The position numbers and the translations under genes are program-made. A stretch of DNA of 53,943 nt from positions 1 to 53,943 of the forward strand of contig CANQZW010000006.1 of assembly GCA_947628435.1 (NCBI GenBank), read 5' to 3'. The stretch comes from an uncultured Bacilli bacterium. Its GTDB lineage: Bacteria > Bacillota_I > Bacilli_A > RF39 > UBA660. Below the pieces are notes generated by a model. It did no database searches. It had not been told where the DNA came from and saw only the letters and a program-made list of their open reading frames with translations. Of the stretch, positions 20,893-33,098 are shown piece by piece. Each line of letters begins with the position of its first letter. Within the stretch, counting starts at the first letter, position 1.

Positions 20893-23800
20893 TTAAACTT
20901 CTATAAAGCTATTTAATTTTATAGAATATATGAATTTTCTAACACTTTTAGCATTCATTTTTTTTCTTATACCAATTTCATATAAATCTAGTTGCTTTTT
21001 ATATCTTTGTATTAGTTCTTGCATACTATTTACGTTATCAGTTTTGTAATCAACAATCGTATATACATCATCTTTTATAAATAATAAGTCTATTACCCCA
21101 CTTGTTAATATATTACCACTTTTTAAAGATTTATCATAGTATTGTATTGGAATTTCAAAATCAATTTTAAATTCTTTATACACCTTTTTACTTTGTAATA
21201 CATCATCATAAATACTATTAGTTAAATAACAAAAAATATTTTCAAGCTTTATTAAAGATAATTCTTCTTTAGTTATTTTTTTATCTAATACCATCTTGTT
21301 TAATTCTTCTTTAAGTTGTAATACGTCATATTTTTTTATTGGTAATAATTCTAATATACGGTGATATAAACTTCCTATTTTAGAGTTTGATAAATTATCA
21401 CTTATAAACCTTGGTTTTACTAAAAAATTAGTTTCCTTTTTTATATCACTAACACTTAAATATGCTGGTATAAAAGACATACTATCATCATACTTAAAAT
21501 CATATACTTTTTTAAACCAGTCATAATCAAAATCTTTTTTTTGCTTTTTTTCATTAATAAAAACCATTGACTCATTAATATCACTTGCATTTTTTATTTG
21601 TAAATTAATATTAGATTCGGTTGGAAACGTTTTAGAGGTAATTATACTTAATTTTCTTAACTCACTTAATAGTGGATGTCTTAATAAAGCAACAAGTAAT
21701 ATGTCTAAATAATTTTTAACCTCACTTAAGTATAATAAGGATGCTGGTTTTTCATTACCCATTTTTGATAGTGCATTATCAACTTGCTTAGATAAATTAT
21801 TCGTATATCCGGTTATAATTATTTTTTCCTTAGCTCTTGTTAGTGCAACATAAAGAACCCTTAATTCCTCAGATAACATTATGCTTTTTTCATGGCTTTT
21901 AAACGCCATAACAGGAACCGACTCATACTTAAGTTTATGCTCATTGTCTTTTAAATTACATACAAAACCTAACTCTTCATTTATCATAATATCATCTTTT
22001 ATATCTTTAAAGTTAAAATTCTTACCACACTGACTTAAAAAAACTACCGGATATTCTAGTCCCTTAGATTTATGAATCGTAGTTATTAAAACGTTATTTT
22101 TATCTGATAATGGATTAACACCTTGTAATGTTTGTTTATTTAACATAACATCTTGTAAATAACTTATAAATTCATGTAAACTTTTATTTTCATAATTACT
22201 AGCATGATTAATCATATGAATTAAATTTTTATATCTAAAACTACCCTCTTTATTTGAAGATAAAATAGCAATGACATCAAAATCTTTATATAATTTAACT
22301 AATGTTTCACTTAAGTCGTGATTAAAAGAATATTTTCTAAGTTCTATTAGTTTACTAAAAAAATCAGTTTTTAAAGATTCTTTTAAATTATCATATAAAC
22401 TAACATTAAAATTATCTTTTCTTAAATTTACAATATCATCTAAACTAACATTAACAAGCGGTGAATTTAATACGCTCATTAAAGATACATCATCATAAGG
22501 ATTATCAATAATCTTTAAAAAATTTATGATAAGTTTTACCTCATAATTATCAAGATATTCTAACGATGATTCCATGTATACACTAATACCTTTTTTTCTT
22601 ATTGCATCTGCAAAAACTAAAGCGTCCTTAATACTTCTTAAAACAATAGCAATATCACTTGGGGTAATATTTTTTAATACTCCTTTTTTACTATCATATA
22701 TTTTATAATTACTATCTAATAATGATTTTATTTTATCTGCTACTACGATTGCTTCTTTTTGTACTTTAGTAAGCTCATCTTTTTCTTCTTCATCCTTTTG
22801 TTTTCCATCTATTATTATAATTTCAGTATTTAAATTATTAGTTTCTTTAAATTCTGCTCCAAGATAAAGTTTTTCGTCCTTATTATAATCAACCTCACCA
22901 AAAGATAAACTCATAGTATTTTCAAATACAAAATTACAAAAATCAAGGACTTCTTTTCTACTTCTAAAGTTTTTTGATAAATTAATTAATCTTGGAAACC
23001 CATCTTTGGTAGCATGTAACTTATCATTATTAAAAATTTGAGGGCAAGCACTTCTAAACCTATAAATACTTTGTTTAACATCACCTACAATAAACAAGTT
23101 TTTATTATCATCAGATAAAGCATTAAAAATTATATTTTGTAAATTATTTGTATCTTGATATTCATCTATAAGTATTTCTTTATACATTGATGAAATTATT
23201 TTAGCAGTTTTAGTTTTTTTACCATCTTTAATTAGTAAGTCAATTACAAAATGTGCTATATCTGAAAATGAAAATTTATTTTGCTTTTTCTTTTCTAATA
23301 ATAATGTGTCTTTAAAACATTTTACTATATCAAACAAACAAATTAATAAAGACTTTACATCTTCCTGCTCTTTTTTTAAAACATCATCATCAATATACTT
23401 AAGTTCACTATAATTCTTATTTATATCATTTTTTAAATTATCTCTTATTATCTTATACTTAATTAATACCTCATCATCTTTGTGACCTCTTGGTGTTCTT
23501 AAACTATCAAAATTAATTGTTCTTAACCTTTTAGATAATTCGTCAAAATTATTAATTGATAATATATCCATGATGTAATTTTTTTCTTTTAATACTTGTT
23601 GTAATACATTGTCAAAAATACTTTTCTCATCATTAAAATCTTCTATGAGATTAGTATATATATTATCATAAGAAATCATTTTTTTCTTTATTTGATCTAA
23701 TATTAAATTTTTATAAAAATCATTTCCTAAAGAGTAATTACTAATCATTTCATCCATTTTCTTATCAGGATAAGCAATTGTTTGTAAAAATAAATCTATT

Positions 23801-24309
23801 TTTAAAACATAATCTTCTAAATCTAAATTACTAACTGAAAACTTATTAAGTACCGTAGTATATTTTTTATCATCAAGATACTTTTCTAATACTTTTTTTA
23901 ATACTGTACTTTTTAATATTGCTTCTTCTTCATTTGATAATATATCAAAATCTCTATTTATTTTTAGTTTTTCAAAATTATCTTTAACTATATCCTTATA
24001 AAATGCATCCATGGTAGTTATTTTAGCTAAAGGAAGTAAAGATAGTTGTTTTTTTAAATGATCATTTGATGGATCCTCAAGATAAGCCTGCTTGATTTTT
24101 TGTTTTATTCTCATCATCATTTCTTCAGCTGCTAAATTAGTAAAGGTAACTATTAAAAGCTCATCTATATTAACTTTTTGCATAACAAGATTAATAACTC
24201 TTTGGGATAAAACAGCTGTTTTACCAGAACCAGCCGCCGCACTTACTATTATTTTGCCACCCCTAGTATTTATTGCAAGCAATTGATCTTTAGTCCAATT
24301 AGGCATCAT
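20893..24309 (-). CDS. addA: ATP-dependent helicase/nuclease subunit A
   Basis: UvrD-like motifs [47 protein letters not shown]-terminal nuclease [19 protein letters not shown]. Likely start MMPNWTKDQ at 24309. Confidence 0.95.
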   Translation of the reverse strand: MMPNWTKDQLLAINTRGGKIIVSAAAGSGKTAVLSQRVINLVMQKVNIDELLIVTFTNLAAEEMMMRIKQKIKQAYLEDPSNDHLKKQLSLLPLAKITTMDAFYKDIVKDNFEKLKINRDFDILSNEEEAILKSTVLKKVLEKYLDDKKYTTVLNKFSVSNLDLEDYVLKIDLFLQTIAYPDKKMDEMISNYSLGNDFYKNLILDQIKKKMISYDNIYTNLIEDFNDEKSIFDNVLQQVLKEKNYIMDILSINNFDELSKRLRTINFDSLRTPRGHKDDEVLIKYKIIRDNLKNDINKNYSELKYIDDDVLKKEQEDVKSLLICLFDIVKCFKDTLLLEKKKQNKFSFSDIAHFVIDLLIKDGKKTKTAKIISSMYKEILIDEYQDTNNLQNIIFNALSDDNKNLFIVGDVKQSIYRFRSACPQIFNNDKLHATKDGFPRLINLSKNFRSRKEVLDFCNFVFENTMSLSFGEVDYNKDEKLYLGAEFKETNNLNTEIIIIDGKQKDEEEKDELTKVQKEAIVVADKIKSLLDSNYKIYDSKKGVLKNITPSDIAIVLRSIKDALVFADAIRKKGISVYMESSLEYLDNYEVKLIINFLKIIDNPYDDVSLMSVLNSPLVNVSLDDIVNLRKDNFNVSLYDNLKESLKTDFFSKLIELRKYSFNHDLSETLVKLYKDFDVIAILSSNKEGSFRYKNLIHMINHASNYENKSLHEFISYLQDVMLNKQTLQGVNPLSDKNNVLITTIHKSKGLEYPVVFLSQCGKNFNFKDIKDDIMINEELGFVCNLKDNEHKLKYESVPVMAFKSHEKSIMLSEELRVLYVALTRAKEKIIITGYTNNLSKQVDNALSKMGNEKPASLLYLSEVKNYLDILLVALLRHPLLSELRKLSIITSKTFPTESNINLQIKNASDINESMVFINEKKQKKDFDYDWFKKVYDFKYDDSMSFIPAYLSVSDIKKETNFLVKPRFISDNLSNSKIGSLYHRILELLPIKKYDVLQLKEELNKMVLDKKITKEELSLIKLENIFCYLTNSIYDDVLQSKKVYKEFKIDFEIPIQYYDKSLKSGNILTSGVIDLLFIKDDVYTIVDYKTDNVNSMQELIQRYKKQLDLYEIGIRKKMNAKSVRKFIYSIKLNSFIEV

Positions 24310-27160
24310 AATCACCTTCTAACTTCTTTAGTACCTCACTATTTTTATAGCTTATAGGCTTTCTTTTTTTATCTATTTTAGAATCAAACTTACAAATTGA
24401 CTGATATTTACAATACTCGCATGAATCAACTCTTCCTCCTATTGGACTTGCAATTATAATTCCATCATTCATACTATTTCCTATCTTTTTTAATGTATTT
24501 TTAATACTTATAAATATCTTTTGTAAATCATCAACACCAAATAAACATTCACTATTTAAATTACCCTTAGTTGATACTGAAATATAATCTTTTAAAGATT
24601 CTTCGCCAAAAATTAAAAGAACATTCTTATCATTATTTACAATACCATTCATTTTAAGTCTTTCTTTTATACTTTCTTCTTTTTTTTCATCACTAAGACT
24701 TCTTGATGCTTTTTTTTGTTTAAGAAGTGAAGGATAATATAATAACCCTGATGGAATAATTTCTTTACTTGTTAAATAACATTTACTTTCTTTTATAGCT
24801 AATAAATATATTAACATTTGAAGATTAAGACCTAATAGTATGTCATCTAAGCGAAATTTTTTATCACCTGTTTTATAATCAATTATACGATAATAATAAG
24901 AATCATCATCTTCAAATACATCAACACGATCAATTATTCCAGATATTTTTAAAGTACCACTTGAAAGTTTGATATAAATTGGTTTAATAACATTATTATC
25001 ATCTATTTTAAACTCAAAATATTTAGGTTTGAACTTAGTTATTTTCATTTCTTCTACTATGTTTTTAATTACGTTTGATACGTTTAAAGAAAGTTCATTA
25101 ATTATATATAAAGTAGTATTATCAATTATTCTACTATTATTTTTTAAGTATTCTTCTAAATATTTACGTACGCAAAAATTTATGTTATTAGTTGTTATAC
25201 TATCTAAATCATTTTTTATTATGTTTTCTAAAACATAATGAATAAAAGTACCAACTTCTCTATTATCAAAAGAAAATTTTTCTTTAACCTTAAGTTTTAA
25301 TCCTTTTTCACAAAAGTAATAAAAAGGACATTTAGCATACATTTCTATTGAACTTGGACTAAGTGTTATTACGTTCTTATTTAATTTTCTAGCTACACTT
25401 GGTGATATTTTATAATTTAACTCATGTTTATTTGATTTATTTATCTTTTCAAATAAAGGCTTATCTACTGTATTAATATCATCATTTGATAAAGATAAAG
25501 AATAATCATTTAAAAGTAAATTCTTATCATATATTTTATTAGATAAAACATCTTTAATATTTAAAGAAGATAAATAACTAGATGGTAATTTAAGTTTTAA
25601 ATCAAGTCCTAGTTTATAAGATGTAATAGTAACATTTTTATTATTAATTGCATTATTAAACAAACACTCTTCATTATCTAAGTGATCCTTTGATAAACTA
25701 ATTAAAGATTCTTTTTTTATATCTTTATTACTTAATAGTCCAAAACCATCAAAATTACTTGGTATATTATCATTTACCATACCAATTATATATATAAATT
25801 TTTTTTCATCAAATACCGCATCATTTAAATTTGAAATTGTTATTTCATCTTGCATTTGGTCTTTTTTACTTTGTGAAAAATCTAAACCTGATAAAACGTT
25901 TATTACATCACTTAAAGAAGAATTAGAGCTTAAATTATCATTTATAATATCAAGTGCATTTATTAACTTTATAACACCTTGTTCATCTTTATTAAATAAT
26001 TTATTAAGTATATCTTCCTCACTTAAATAAATGTATAAAGCTGTTAAAATCTCATTTAATAAAGCATTTTTACTTATATTTTCTAACAAATACTTAATTG
26101 GTAATATAATACTTGTTTTAGCATCATTTAATTCATCTAAATTGGTTTTATCATCATATGAGTTATAAGTAAATGGTAAATAAAAATCAGTTTCATATAA
26201 ATCCCATTTATAAATATAATTATCTAATTTATCAATAGTTTCAATGTCAATGTTAAATAATCCTAATTTTAAAATGTTAATAAAGTTTTTACAACTAAAA
26301 TCACCCTTTAAAATATTTAAAAATAAGTTCATAAACCTACTTGTTAGAATGCCTGTTTTTTTAATTTTAGTATGTGGATAATTAAATATTAAATTAAAAT
26401 ATGGATGATAAACGCTAATGTCATTAGATACTATTAAAAAATCACTAAGTTTATTTTTTTCCATTATTTTTTTTGAAATATCATTACATACAAAAGATAC
26501 CTCATCACTTACATCATTAAGTGCTTTATAATACACCTGTTTGTTATCTAAAACTGGCTTTATATTAAAATTAATACTATCATCAATTGTTTTTAATTTT
26601 TTTTCCAAGGTTTTATTATAAGCATATGGACTTATTAATACGTTTCCTTCCTTAGTCATTTTATTAATGATTTTAAGTTCTAAATCATTTATTTTAAATA
26701 ATTTTAAAAATAAATAATCATCATTAAAAACATTATTTTTAATTACTTGCTTACATAACAACCTTTCATTAATCAAACCATTACTTAGCAAGTTTTTTTC
26801 ATATTCCTTATAAATTAATTTTAAATCATTAACTTTTTCATTACTAATTAAGTCATATTCATTAAATAAATCATAAGTATTAATTAAATCATTTATAAAA
26901 GAGCTGGAAATTAAATTAGCATATACTTTCAAAGTACTTGATAATTGCTTTACTGTTTCGTACATTATCACGTATTTTTCCTCTTTTATAGCAAGCTTTT
27001 TATTACCATCATACATCTTAAGTAAAAAGTTTTTTAAAGTATAGTAAGTAATATTTTTATTTATAAACTTTTTTTTATAATAAATCTCATAATTAGAAGG
27101 TATTATTATTATGTAATTTTCTACGTTAATTAATTTTTCATCTTCTACTACTTTAATCAT
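24299..27160 (-). CDS. addB: ATP-dependent helicase/nuclease subunit B (AddB/RexB-like)
   Basis: Upstream of and overlapping addA; PSSIEMYAKCPFYYFCEKGL, IDRVDVFEDDDSYYYRIIDYKTG, C-terminal Fe-S type CEYCKYQSIC. Confidence 0.9.
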   Translation of the reverse strand: MIKVVEDEKLINVENYIIIIPSNYEIYYKKKFINKNITYYTLKNFLLKMYDGNKKLAIKEEKYVIMYETVKQLSSTLKVYANLISSSFINDLINTYDLFNEYDLISNEKVNDLKLIYKEYEKNLLSNGLINERLLCKQVIKNNVFNDDYLFLKLFKINDLELKIINKMTKEGNVLISPYAYNKTLEKKLKTIDDSINFNIKPVLDNKQVYYKALNDVSDEVSFVCNDISKKIMEKNKLSDFLIVSNDISVYHPYFNLIFNYPHTKIKKTGILTSRFMNLFLNILKGDFSCKNFINILKLGLFNIDIETIDKLDNYIYKWDLYETDFYLPFTYNSYDDKTNLDELNDAKTSIILPIKYLLENISKNALLNEILTALYIYLSEEDILNKLFNKDEQGVIKLINALDIINDNLSSNSSLSDVINVLSGLDFSQSKKDQMQDEITISNLNDAVFDEKKFIYIIGMVNDNIPSNFDGFGLLSNKDIKKESLISLSKDHLDNEECLFNNAINNKNVTITSYKLGLDLKLKLPSSYLSSLNIKDVLSNKIYDKNLLLNDYSLSLSNDDINTVDKPLFEKINKSNKHELNYKISPSVARKLNKNVITLSPSSIEMYAKCPFYYFCEKGLKLKVKEKFSFDNREVGTFIHYVLENIIKNDLDSITTNNINFCVRKYLEEYLKNNSRIIDNTTLYIINELSLNVSNVIKNIVEEMKITKFKPKYFEFKIDDNNVIKPIYIKLSSGTLKISGIIDRVDVFEDDDSYYYRIIDYKTGDKKFRLDDILLGLNLQMLIYLLAIKESKCYLTSKEIIPSGLLYYPSLLKQKKASRSLSDEKKEESIKERLKMNGIVNNDKNVLLIFGEESLKDYISVSTKGNLNSECLFGVDDLQKIFISIKNTLKKIGNSMNDGIIIASPIGGRVDSCEYCKYQSICKFDSKIDKKRKPISYKNSEVLKKLEGDYDA

Positions 27161-27215
27161 TTTAACACCTTCTTCTAAGTATTATTATAACAAAATAAAA
27201 AAAGAAAAAGAACCA

Positions 27216-27779
27216 CTAAGAGTTCTTTTTATCAATCAGATTAACCATTTTTAATTTAAAAAATAAGAATATACCCGCTGATAATATAAGAGCCATCAAA
27301 ACAACTTTTATTATTACTTCATTACTTTTCTGTTTATATATGCCTTTATTCATATTTATGCAATCTTTAACATTACTATCTGTTTTAACTTTTAAAACAA
27401 CATCGCAATATTCATTTTCATCTTCGTATGCTTTAATTGCTTTAGTTAACTCATCTTTTACCTTATCATTAAACCCAACAAAACTATTAGATCCAATTAT
27501 AATAAAAGGAGTTTTATTGGCCTTTATATTTAAGGCATCACGTACTTTTAAACTTAACTTTTTATTACTTTTAATATTAAAACTATTTACACTAATTCTA
27601 TTATCTTCTTTTTTATAATCTATTAACCAATTTTTAAGTTTTGTACAATCCTTACAATCATCTTCATAAAAAACATTAACATTAATTGAATAATCAACCG
27701 AAGAATTAGTTGCAAGTGCTTTCGTTATAATTGGAAAACATAAAAACATTATAAAAAATATCAAAATTTTCTTTTTCAT
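27216..27779 (-). CDS. Secreted/membrane thioredoxin-like protein
   Basis: Signal peptide, VNVFYEDDCKDCTKLKNWL (CxxC), NKTPFIIIGSNSFVGFND, C-terminal TM. Confidence 0.65.
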   Translation of the reverse strand: MKKKILIFFIMFLCFPIITKALATNSSVDYSINVNVFYEDDCKDCTKLKNWLIDYKKEDNRISVNSFNIKSNKKLSLKVRDALNIKANKTPFIIIGSNSFVGFNDKVKDELTKAIKAYEDENEYCDVVLKVKTDSNVKDCINMNKGIYKQKSNEVIIKVVLMALILSAGIFLFFKLKMVNLIDKKNS

Positions 27780-27801
27780 ATAATACCTCTTTTAACTTAT
27801 T

Positions 27802-27825
27802 AAAGGTGTGATTAATCACACCTTT
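27802..27825 (-). terminator. Rho-independent terminator of the 305-aa/1755-aa operon
   Basis: AAAGGTGTGATTAATCACACCTTT hairpin 3' of the 27829 CDS end. Confidence 0.7.
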
Positions 27826-27828
27826 AAT

Positions 27829-30800
27829 TTATTTAGAATATACAGTTGCTCCTGTATAATCTTCCCACCATTTTAATCCTTTGTTATAAAAATCAGTGAT
27901 TTCAGCATCAGTAAGAGTTTTACCATCTGCTGCTAAAAACTCTTTTGGTTCTTTTATATCAGTTGCATTTATTTTTGAGAACGTAACATTAAATGTATTA
28001 GTTGAACTACTTTCAGAAGTTTTTATACTCTTTATATATTTATCACTATTATCTAGTTCAACTTCTACTGTTACTGTCTCATTTAAAGCCCATTCAGCAG
28101 AACTATACTTTGGATTTGAAAGATAATTTTTCTTTACCCAGTCATTATATTTATCTCTATTTAAAGTTACTATATAAGTATGTTCTTTTTCGTCTGCTTT
28201 TTGTACTTTATCTATAGCATTGATATAAGTTTGTCCCATAACGTCAGTTAACATTGAAACTTCGTGAATAGCAGTTCCAACTTGTTGTGGATGAAGATAT
28301 TCCCAATCATTTATGTATACTTTTCCTTCTTCATGGTTAGTTCTTTTTTCTACTACCACACTAACTTTAGAATCAGTTTTTCCAACGTACTTTAATGAGA
28401 ATGAATATTCTTCTACGCTATCCCCGTTTTCTGATGTTAAATGAGTTAATCCAGTATCCTTATTAAATTCATAAGTAAACTTTTCGGTGTAACCATTAAT
28501 TTTATTATTCTTTTTAACCGTAAAACTATTTGCATTATGAGTGTTTTGGGCAGCCTTATTAATTATTTCTTCAAGAGTATTTACGTCGTTATAATCAACG
28601 GTATAAGTCTCTTCCTTATAATTATCTTTAGCTCCATCAACATCTACTTTAATAGTATATACTTTACCATTTTCACCAGTTATTCTTGATTCTTTTATTG
28701 CTTCTAAATTAATATTCATTGTTTTTTGAGAAGTTTCTTTTGCTTTACTTGAACTATAAGTATAAGTTTTAACAGCTCCATTTGGATCTACAACATCAAC
28801 GGTTGATACGCCTTCTTCAAATTTATCAGATGCTATAGTTACTGGAATGTTATATTTACCACTTTTATCTTGAGTCGTTAAAGTACCAGATAAATTATTA
28901 TTTTTATTTGATAGACCATTAATTTTTGCAACTGTTAAAGCTGATACAGGCTTACTTTTATATTTAGCAACAATTTGATTTGTAACATGTGATTGTAATA
29001 CATTTTGTACACTTGTATTTTCACTAAATTCTTTATTTACTTGAGTGCTTGATCCTACTTGTGTTACTACAAATTTATCAAATACCTTAGTTTCGTCTTT
29101 AGATTGTGATTTACCACTTTCATAACCTAAAGATTTAATATCTATAGTATCATTATACTTATAAATTTTAAATAAATCTATGCCGCTTCCACTTGAATAT
29201 TTATCTCTATCAATTAATGTCATAAAATATATTTGTGAATTTTCATTTTTTACATAGTAGAATGATCCATAATATGATTCTTCGATTTTATCATTAACAG
29301 TCGCGGCATTTTGTTTCACTATATAATATTTACCATTTTTAGACATACCAGAATTCTCAGGTACTTTTACTTTTGCAGCTGGATGAACATTACCTGAAGC
29401 TCCAGTATCTTGGTCCTCTCCTCTTACATTTTCTTCTGGATAAGAATAACTAGTAACTAATGCTATTGTAGGAGTTTCATATGTTTCGTCACTATTTTTT
29501 ACATTATTTGCAGTTAATATACCATCAACTAGAATAGATGCATGCATATCATCTGCATCAGCACTTTTTTGAGAAGGTTCTATTTTTCCTGAAACATCAA
29601 TATTGTTAGCAGTAACAGTTGCACCTTGTTCTATTTTAATTTCACCAAACTTACCACCAGTAACTTTTAAATCAGAAAGAGTTACTATACCATTACCAGC
29701 TTTAACATCGATTGCATAATTTTGGCCATTACTTACTGTTATAGTACGTTCAGGGCCTTCAGCAGCTGCCATTAAACCACTTGTTTTTGAAAAGTTTTCA
29801 ATTGGCTCAATAGTAACATCTTTAGTAGCAGTAATTTCTACCATTTTTGCTTCAGTTAAATCACCATCAATATATATTGTATCATAGCTATTTTTATCAA
29901 TTGCTTCTTTAATTGAATTTGGGCCAAGTTCGTCATTTTGATCAATTACTGCAAAATCCGAATCAAATTTAAATGTATAAGTATCTTTTCCGGCTAAATC
30001 TTCACCAGAATCATCTACTAGTTTTACTGTATCATTTGCAGCTTCACCAACTTTTAATGTGAATTTCGTTCCTTCAAATTCAACTTGATCCATTGTTGCA
30101 TCTTCTTCAGTACCACTTAATTTTTGTAATTCTGTGTCAAATGCTTTTTTAGCTTCTTCAATTACTTTAGCTTTAATAGCTTCTCCAGTTTCATCTAATG
30201 CACTATCACCTGTAACACTAGCACCAACTGCACTTACAATATTTTTATCAAATGTTGTAGGAGTTGAGCCGTTTACAGATAATGTAACATCTTTAATTTC
30301 TCCTTTTTGTAAGATATAAGCTATTGTTCCTGGAATACTAGTTTCAGATAATTTACTTAAACTTACATTAGGACTTTTAACTTTTATAGTAATTTCATTC
30401 TTATTTTCTGTACCTTGTACTAATTCAAATTGACTACTAAAATCATCTGAATAAGTTGAATCAGGATTATTTAGATCAGTAACAACATCTTCTATAAATT
30501 TTTCAACATTTAAATTCCAATGTGCTTCAAGTTCTAAATCTTCATCTTCTTTTGATGTTGTTGTAGGTTCAACTTTTTCAGTTTTATTATACCATCCATC
30601 TAATTTTCTATAATCACTTTGTTCTTCAGTTAACTCTTTATTTGGTATTTGTTCACCTTCATAAACAGTTTCAGTTATAGTTTTAGCTTTACCATCTTTA
30701 TCTGTATACTTATATGTTATAGTATTTTTTGATAAAAAGTCTAAAGTACCATAATTAATAGTTTCTTCATAAGGTAAGAAATAATCTCCTTCTCCGTCAA

Positions 30801-33096
30801 AATCAATTTTATAAGTTATTTTTTTATCTCCTGAATCATTTTTTAATTTGAATAATACTGTTATGAATCCATTATTATAGTCTTCTTCGCTTGGTATTAC
30901 TGTTTTTTTGCTACCATCTTCAGTATTTAATTCAACTGTCCATTTTTTCGAATTCTCTGGATCAGATTTTAGATAATGGCTATCTTCTATTTGCTCTTCT
31001 GAAGGGCCATAAATTTTTATTGGAACATAATATCCATCATTAGAATTAAATCCAGCATTTACACTTTGCTCTTTTACTTTACCAGTTAATTGGTAATTAT
31101 CTAACTTTAAATCTTCTCCGTCTTTTTCAAATTCATATCCCCAACCAGTAATTTGACTTTTATCAGTTTCTGATATATATCCATCTTCGCCTTCCTTAGC
31201 ATCTTTACTTGCAATTTTTGCATCAGTAAATAAACTTTCGTTTTGGAAATCTAATTCACTCCAATCAATAGTTATTGTGTATGGTGCATAATCTTCACCA
31301 TCTCCATCTAAGTCCACAACAACATCAAATTGTTTTTTCTTTCCAGAGTTATTATCATTTGCGTTTATGTATTTTAATACATATAATTCATTACCATTAC
31401 CAAAATCAGTATTAGTAATTACTTCTGTTTTATCTTCGTGCCCATCACCTTGTAAGAATTTTACATTCATTTTATCAGATGTTGAACCTTCTTTTTTAGT
31501 TAACTTAAATGCAAGATAATAACCATATTCATCTCCAGTAAATGGATCACTATCTTCATCAAAGGCATCCGTATCAATTGGAATTAAACCAGTTACTTTT
31601 ACAACTAATGGATCTTCTTCACTAGATGTGAATTCTGTTTTGTAGCTTTCTGGTTTATCCCAACCTTTCCATGATTCTTTATTATCACTATCTGCTTTAT
31701 CATCTTCTACCTTGCTTATAGTAAATTCTGATGATTTTTCAAACTTAACTTTACTATAATCTATTACATATGTAGTTGGGAAATATTCATTTCCATCTCC
31801 ATCAAAATCTACCGTGTAATATAATTTACAATCATCACCGGTACAATTGGTTTGAGTACTAGCAAATTGATATAAAATTGTTAAATTATTTTGATCATCA
31901 AAAGCTCCTTTAGTAAATTCTTTTATTAATTGGCCGTCTTTACTAACGTGCTTTATTTTAACGTTTTCTTTTGATACACCATCAGGTGTTACAAAAGTGA
32001 AATCAAAATAATATCCTTCTTTATCTTTAAATACATTATCATTTAAACTTTGTTTAACTAAAGTCCCTTCTAAGTTACCTTCATTATCAAGGTTAAGATC
32101 TTGATTTAGCTCTGATCTATATCCCCAACCTTTCATAGTTTCTTTATCAGTATCAGTTGCTTTATTAAGATCTATTGTTACCTTAGATTCTTGTTGTAAT
32201 CTTAAACCACTTAAATCTAATTCTTTTGTTTCTGGAGCATATTCTTTTCCTTCACCATCTTTATCAATAGTTATTATTATTTTTGGATTTTGACTTAATT
32301 TTTCTGGATCAACTGGTACTAACACTACGATTCCAGGAGTCTTATTTTCACAACCATCTTTTTCTGGTGTTACATCAAAGTCTTTCCATAGTATTTCTCC
32401 AGGTCCATTAATACCATCTACTTTAATTGTTGTATTTTTATCTGCACCTTCTATTTCTAATACATATGCAAAGAAATATACCGGATTATTATATTTTGCT
32501 TTATCCTCATTATTTAAAGTTATTTCTTCATTTTTTAATAATAATCCTGTTAATTTACCATCTTTATTTTCTAACTTTCCATTTTCATATGCTTTACTTG
32601 CTTCAAATGATAAAGCACTTTTCAATACATCTGTGTAATCTGTTTTACCTTCTAAATCAGTTGATACTGTAAATATCGTATCTTCTGGTACAATTATATA
32701 ATCAATATAGTGAATATCTAATGTATCACCATCTTGTATACTTTTTGTTCCTACTTTTGGTGCTACTATACTCCATGCACCATATTGAAATGATGCATCT
32801 CTTGTTCTTTGAATATGGCTTATTGTCATTTCACCATATATATCATTTTTATCTGTTTTACCATTAACATCTTCTACCTTTATACTTTTTGCTGCTAGCA
32901 TTACATCTTGAGTTGTTAACTCATGGTCTGATGTGAATGCGTACTCTCCTATTACATATATATCTGATATTCCTGATTTTAGCTCTTCTGCTTTTGTTTC
33001 CAATTCAGATATATTCATATTTTTTGCTAATGCTGGCACCATTCCTATAAAGAATGTTAATACACCAATTATTAGCATTTTAGCTTTCTTTTTCAT
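27829..33096 (-). CDS. Giant secreted repeat protein (1755 aa), paralogous at its N-terminus to the 39172-41076 product
   Basis: Signal peptide MKKKAKMLIIGVLTFFIGMVPALAK. N-terminal domain ISDIYVIGEYAFTSDHELTTQDVMLAAKSI...SHIQRTR shared with the 634-aa protein. Four DxDGxGxxYxP modules, an InlB-type repeat and a beta-helix-like segment. Confidence 0.7.
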   Translation of the reverse strand: MKKKAKMLIIGVLTFFIGMVPALAKNMNISELETKAEELKSGISDIYVIGEYAFTSDHELTTQDVMLAAKSIKVEDVNGKTDKNDIYGEMTISHIQRTRDASFQYGAWSIVAPKVGTKSIQDGDTLDIHYIDYIIVPEDTIFTVSTDLEGKTDYTDVLKSALSFEASKAYENGKLENKDGKLTGLLLKNEEITLNNEDKAKYNNPVYFFAYVLEIEGADKNTTIKVDGINGPGEILWKDFDVTPEKDGCENKTPGIVVLVPVDPEKLSQNPKIIITIDKDGEGKEYAPETKELDLSGLRLQQESKVTIDLNKATDTDKETMKGWGYRSELNQDLNLDNEGNLEGTLVKQSLNDNVFKDKEGYYFDFTFVTPDGVSKENVKIKHVSKDGQLIKEFTKGAFDDQNNLTILYQFASTQTNCTGDDCKLYYTVDFDGDGNEYFPTTYVIDYSKVKFEKSSEFTISKVEDDKADSDNKESWKGWDKPESYKTEFTSSEEDPLVVKVTGLIPIDTDAFDEDSDPFTGDEYGYYLAFKLTKKEGSTSDKMNVKFLQGDGHEDKTEVITNTDFGNGNELYVLKYINANDNNSGKKKQFDVVVDLDGDGEDYAPYTITIDWSELDFQNESLFTDAKIASKDAKEGEDGYISETDKSQITGWGYEFEKDGEDLKLDNYQLTGKVKEQSVNAGFNSNDGYYVPIKIYGPSEEQIEDSHYLKSDPENSKKWTVELNTEDGSKKTVIPSEEDYNNGFITVLFKLKNDSGDKKITYKIDFDGEGDYFLPYEETINYGTLDFLSKNTITYKYTDKDGKAKTITETVYEGEQIPNKELTEEQSDYRKLDGWYNKTEKVEPTTTSKEDEDLELEAHWNLNVEKFIEDVVTDLNNPDSTYSDDFSSQFELVQGTENKNEITIKVKSPNVSLSKLSETSIPGTIAYILQKGEIKDVTLSVNGSTPTTFDKNIVSAVGASVTGDSALDETGEAIKAKVIEEAKKAFDTELQKLSGTEEDATMDQVEFEGTKFTLKVGEAANDTVKLVDDSGEDLAGKDTYTFKFDSDFAVIDQNDELGPNSIKEAIDKNSYDTIYIDGDLTEAKMVEITATKDVTIEPIENFSKTSGLMAAAEGPERTITVSNGQNYAIDVKAGNGIVTLSDLKVTGGKFGEIKIEQGATVTANNIDVSGKIEPSQKSADADDMHASILVDGILTANNVKNSDETYETPTIALVTSYSYPEENVRGEDQDTGASGNVHPAAKVKVPENSGMSKNGKYYIVKQNAATVNDKIEESYYGSFYYVKNENSQIYFMTLIDRDKYSSGSGIDLFKIYKYNDTIDIKSLGYESGKSQSKDETKVFDKFVVTQVGSSTQVNKEFSENTSVQNVLQSHVTNQIVAKYKSKPVSALTVAKINGLSNKNNNLSGTLTTQDKSGKYNIPVTIASDKFEEGVSTVDVVDPNGAVKTYTYSSSKAKETSQKTMNINLEAIKESRITGENGKVYTIKVDVDGAKDNYKEETYTVDYNDVNTLEEIINKAAQNTHNANSFTVKKNNKINGYTEKFTYEFNKDTGLTHLTSENGDSVEEYSFSLKYVGKTDSKVSVVVEKRTNHEEGKVYINDWEYLHPQQVGTAIHEVSMLTDVMGQTYINAIDKVQKADEKEHTYIVTLNRDKYNDWVKKNYLSNPKYSSAEWALNETVTVEVELDNSDKYIKSIKTSESSSTNTFNVTFSKINATDIKEPKEFLAADGKTLTDAEITDFYNKGLKWWEDYTGATVYSK

Positions 33097-33098
33097 AC

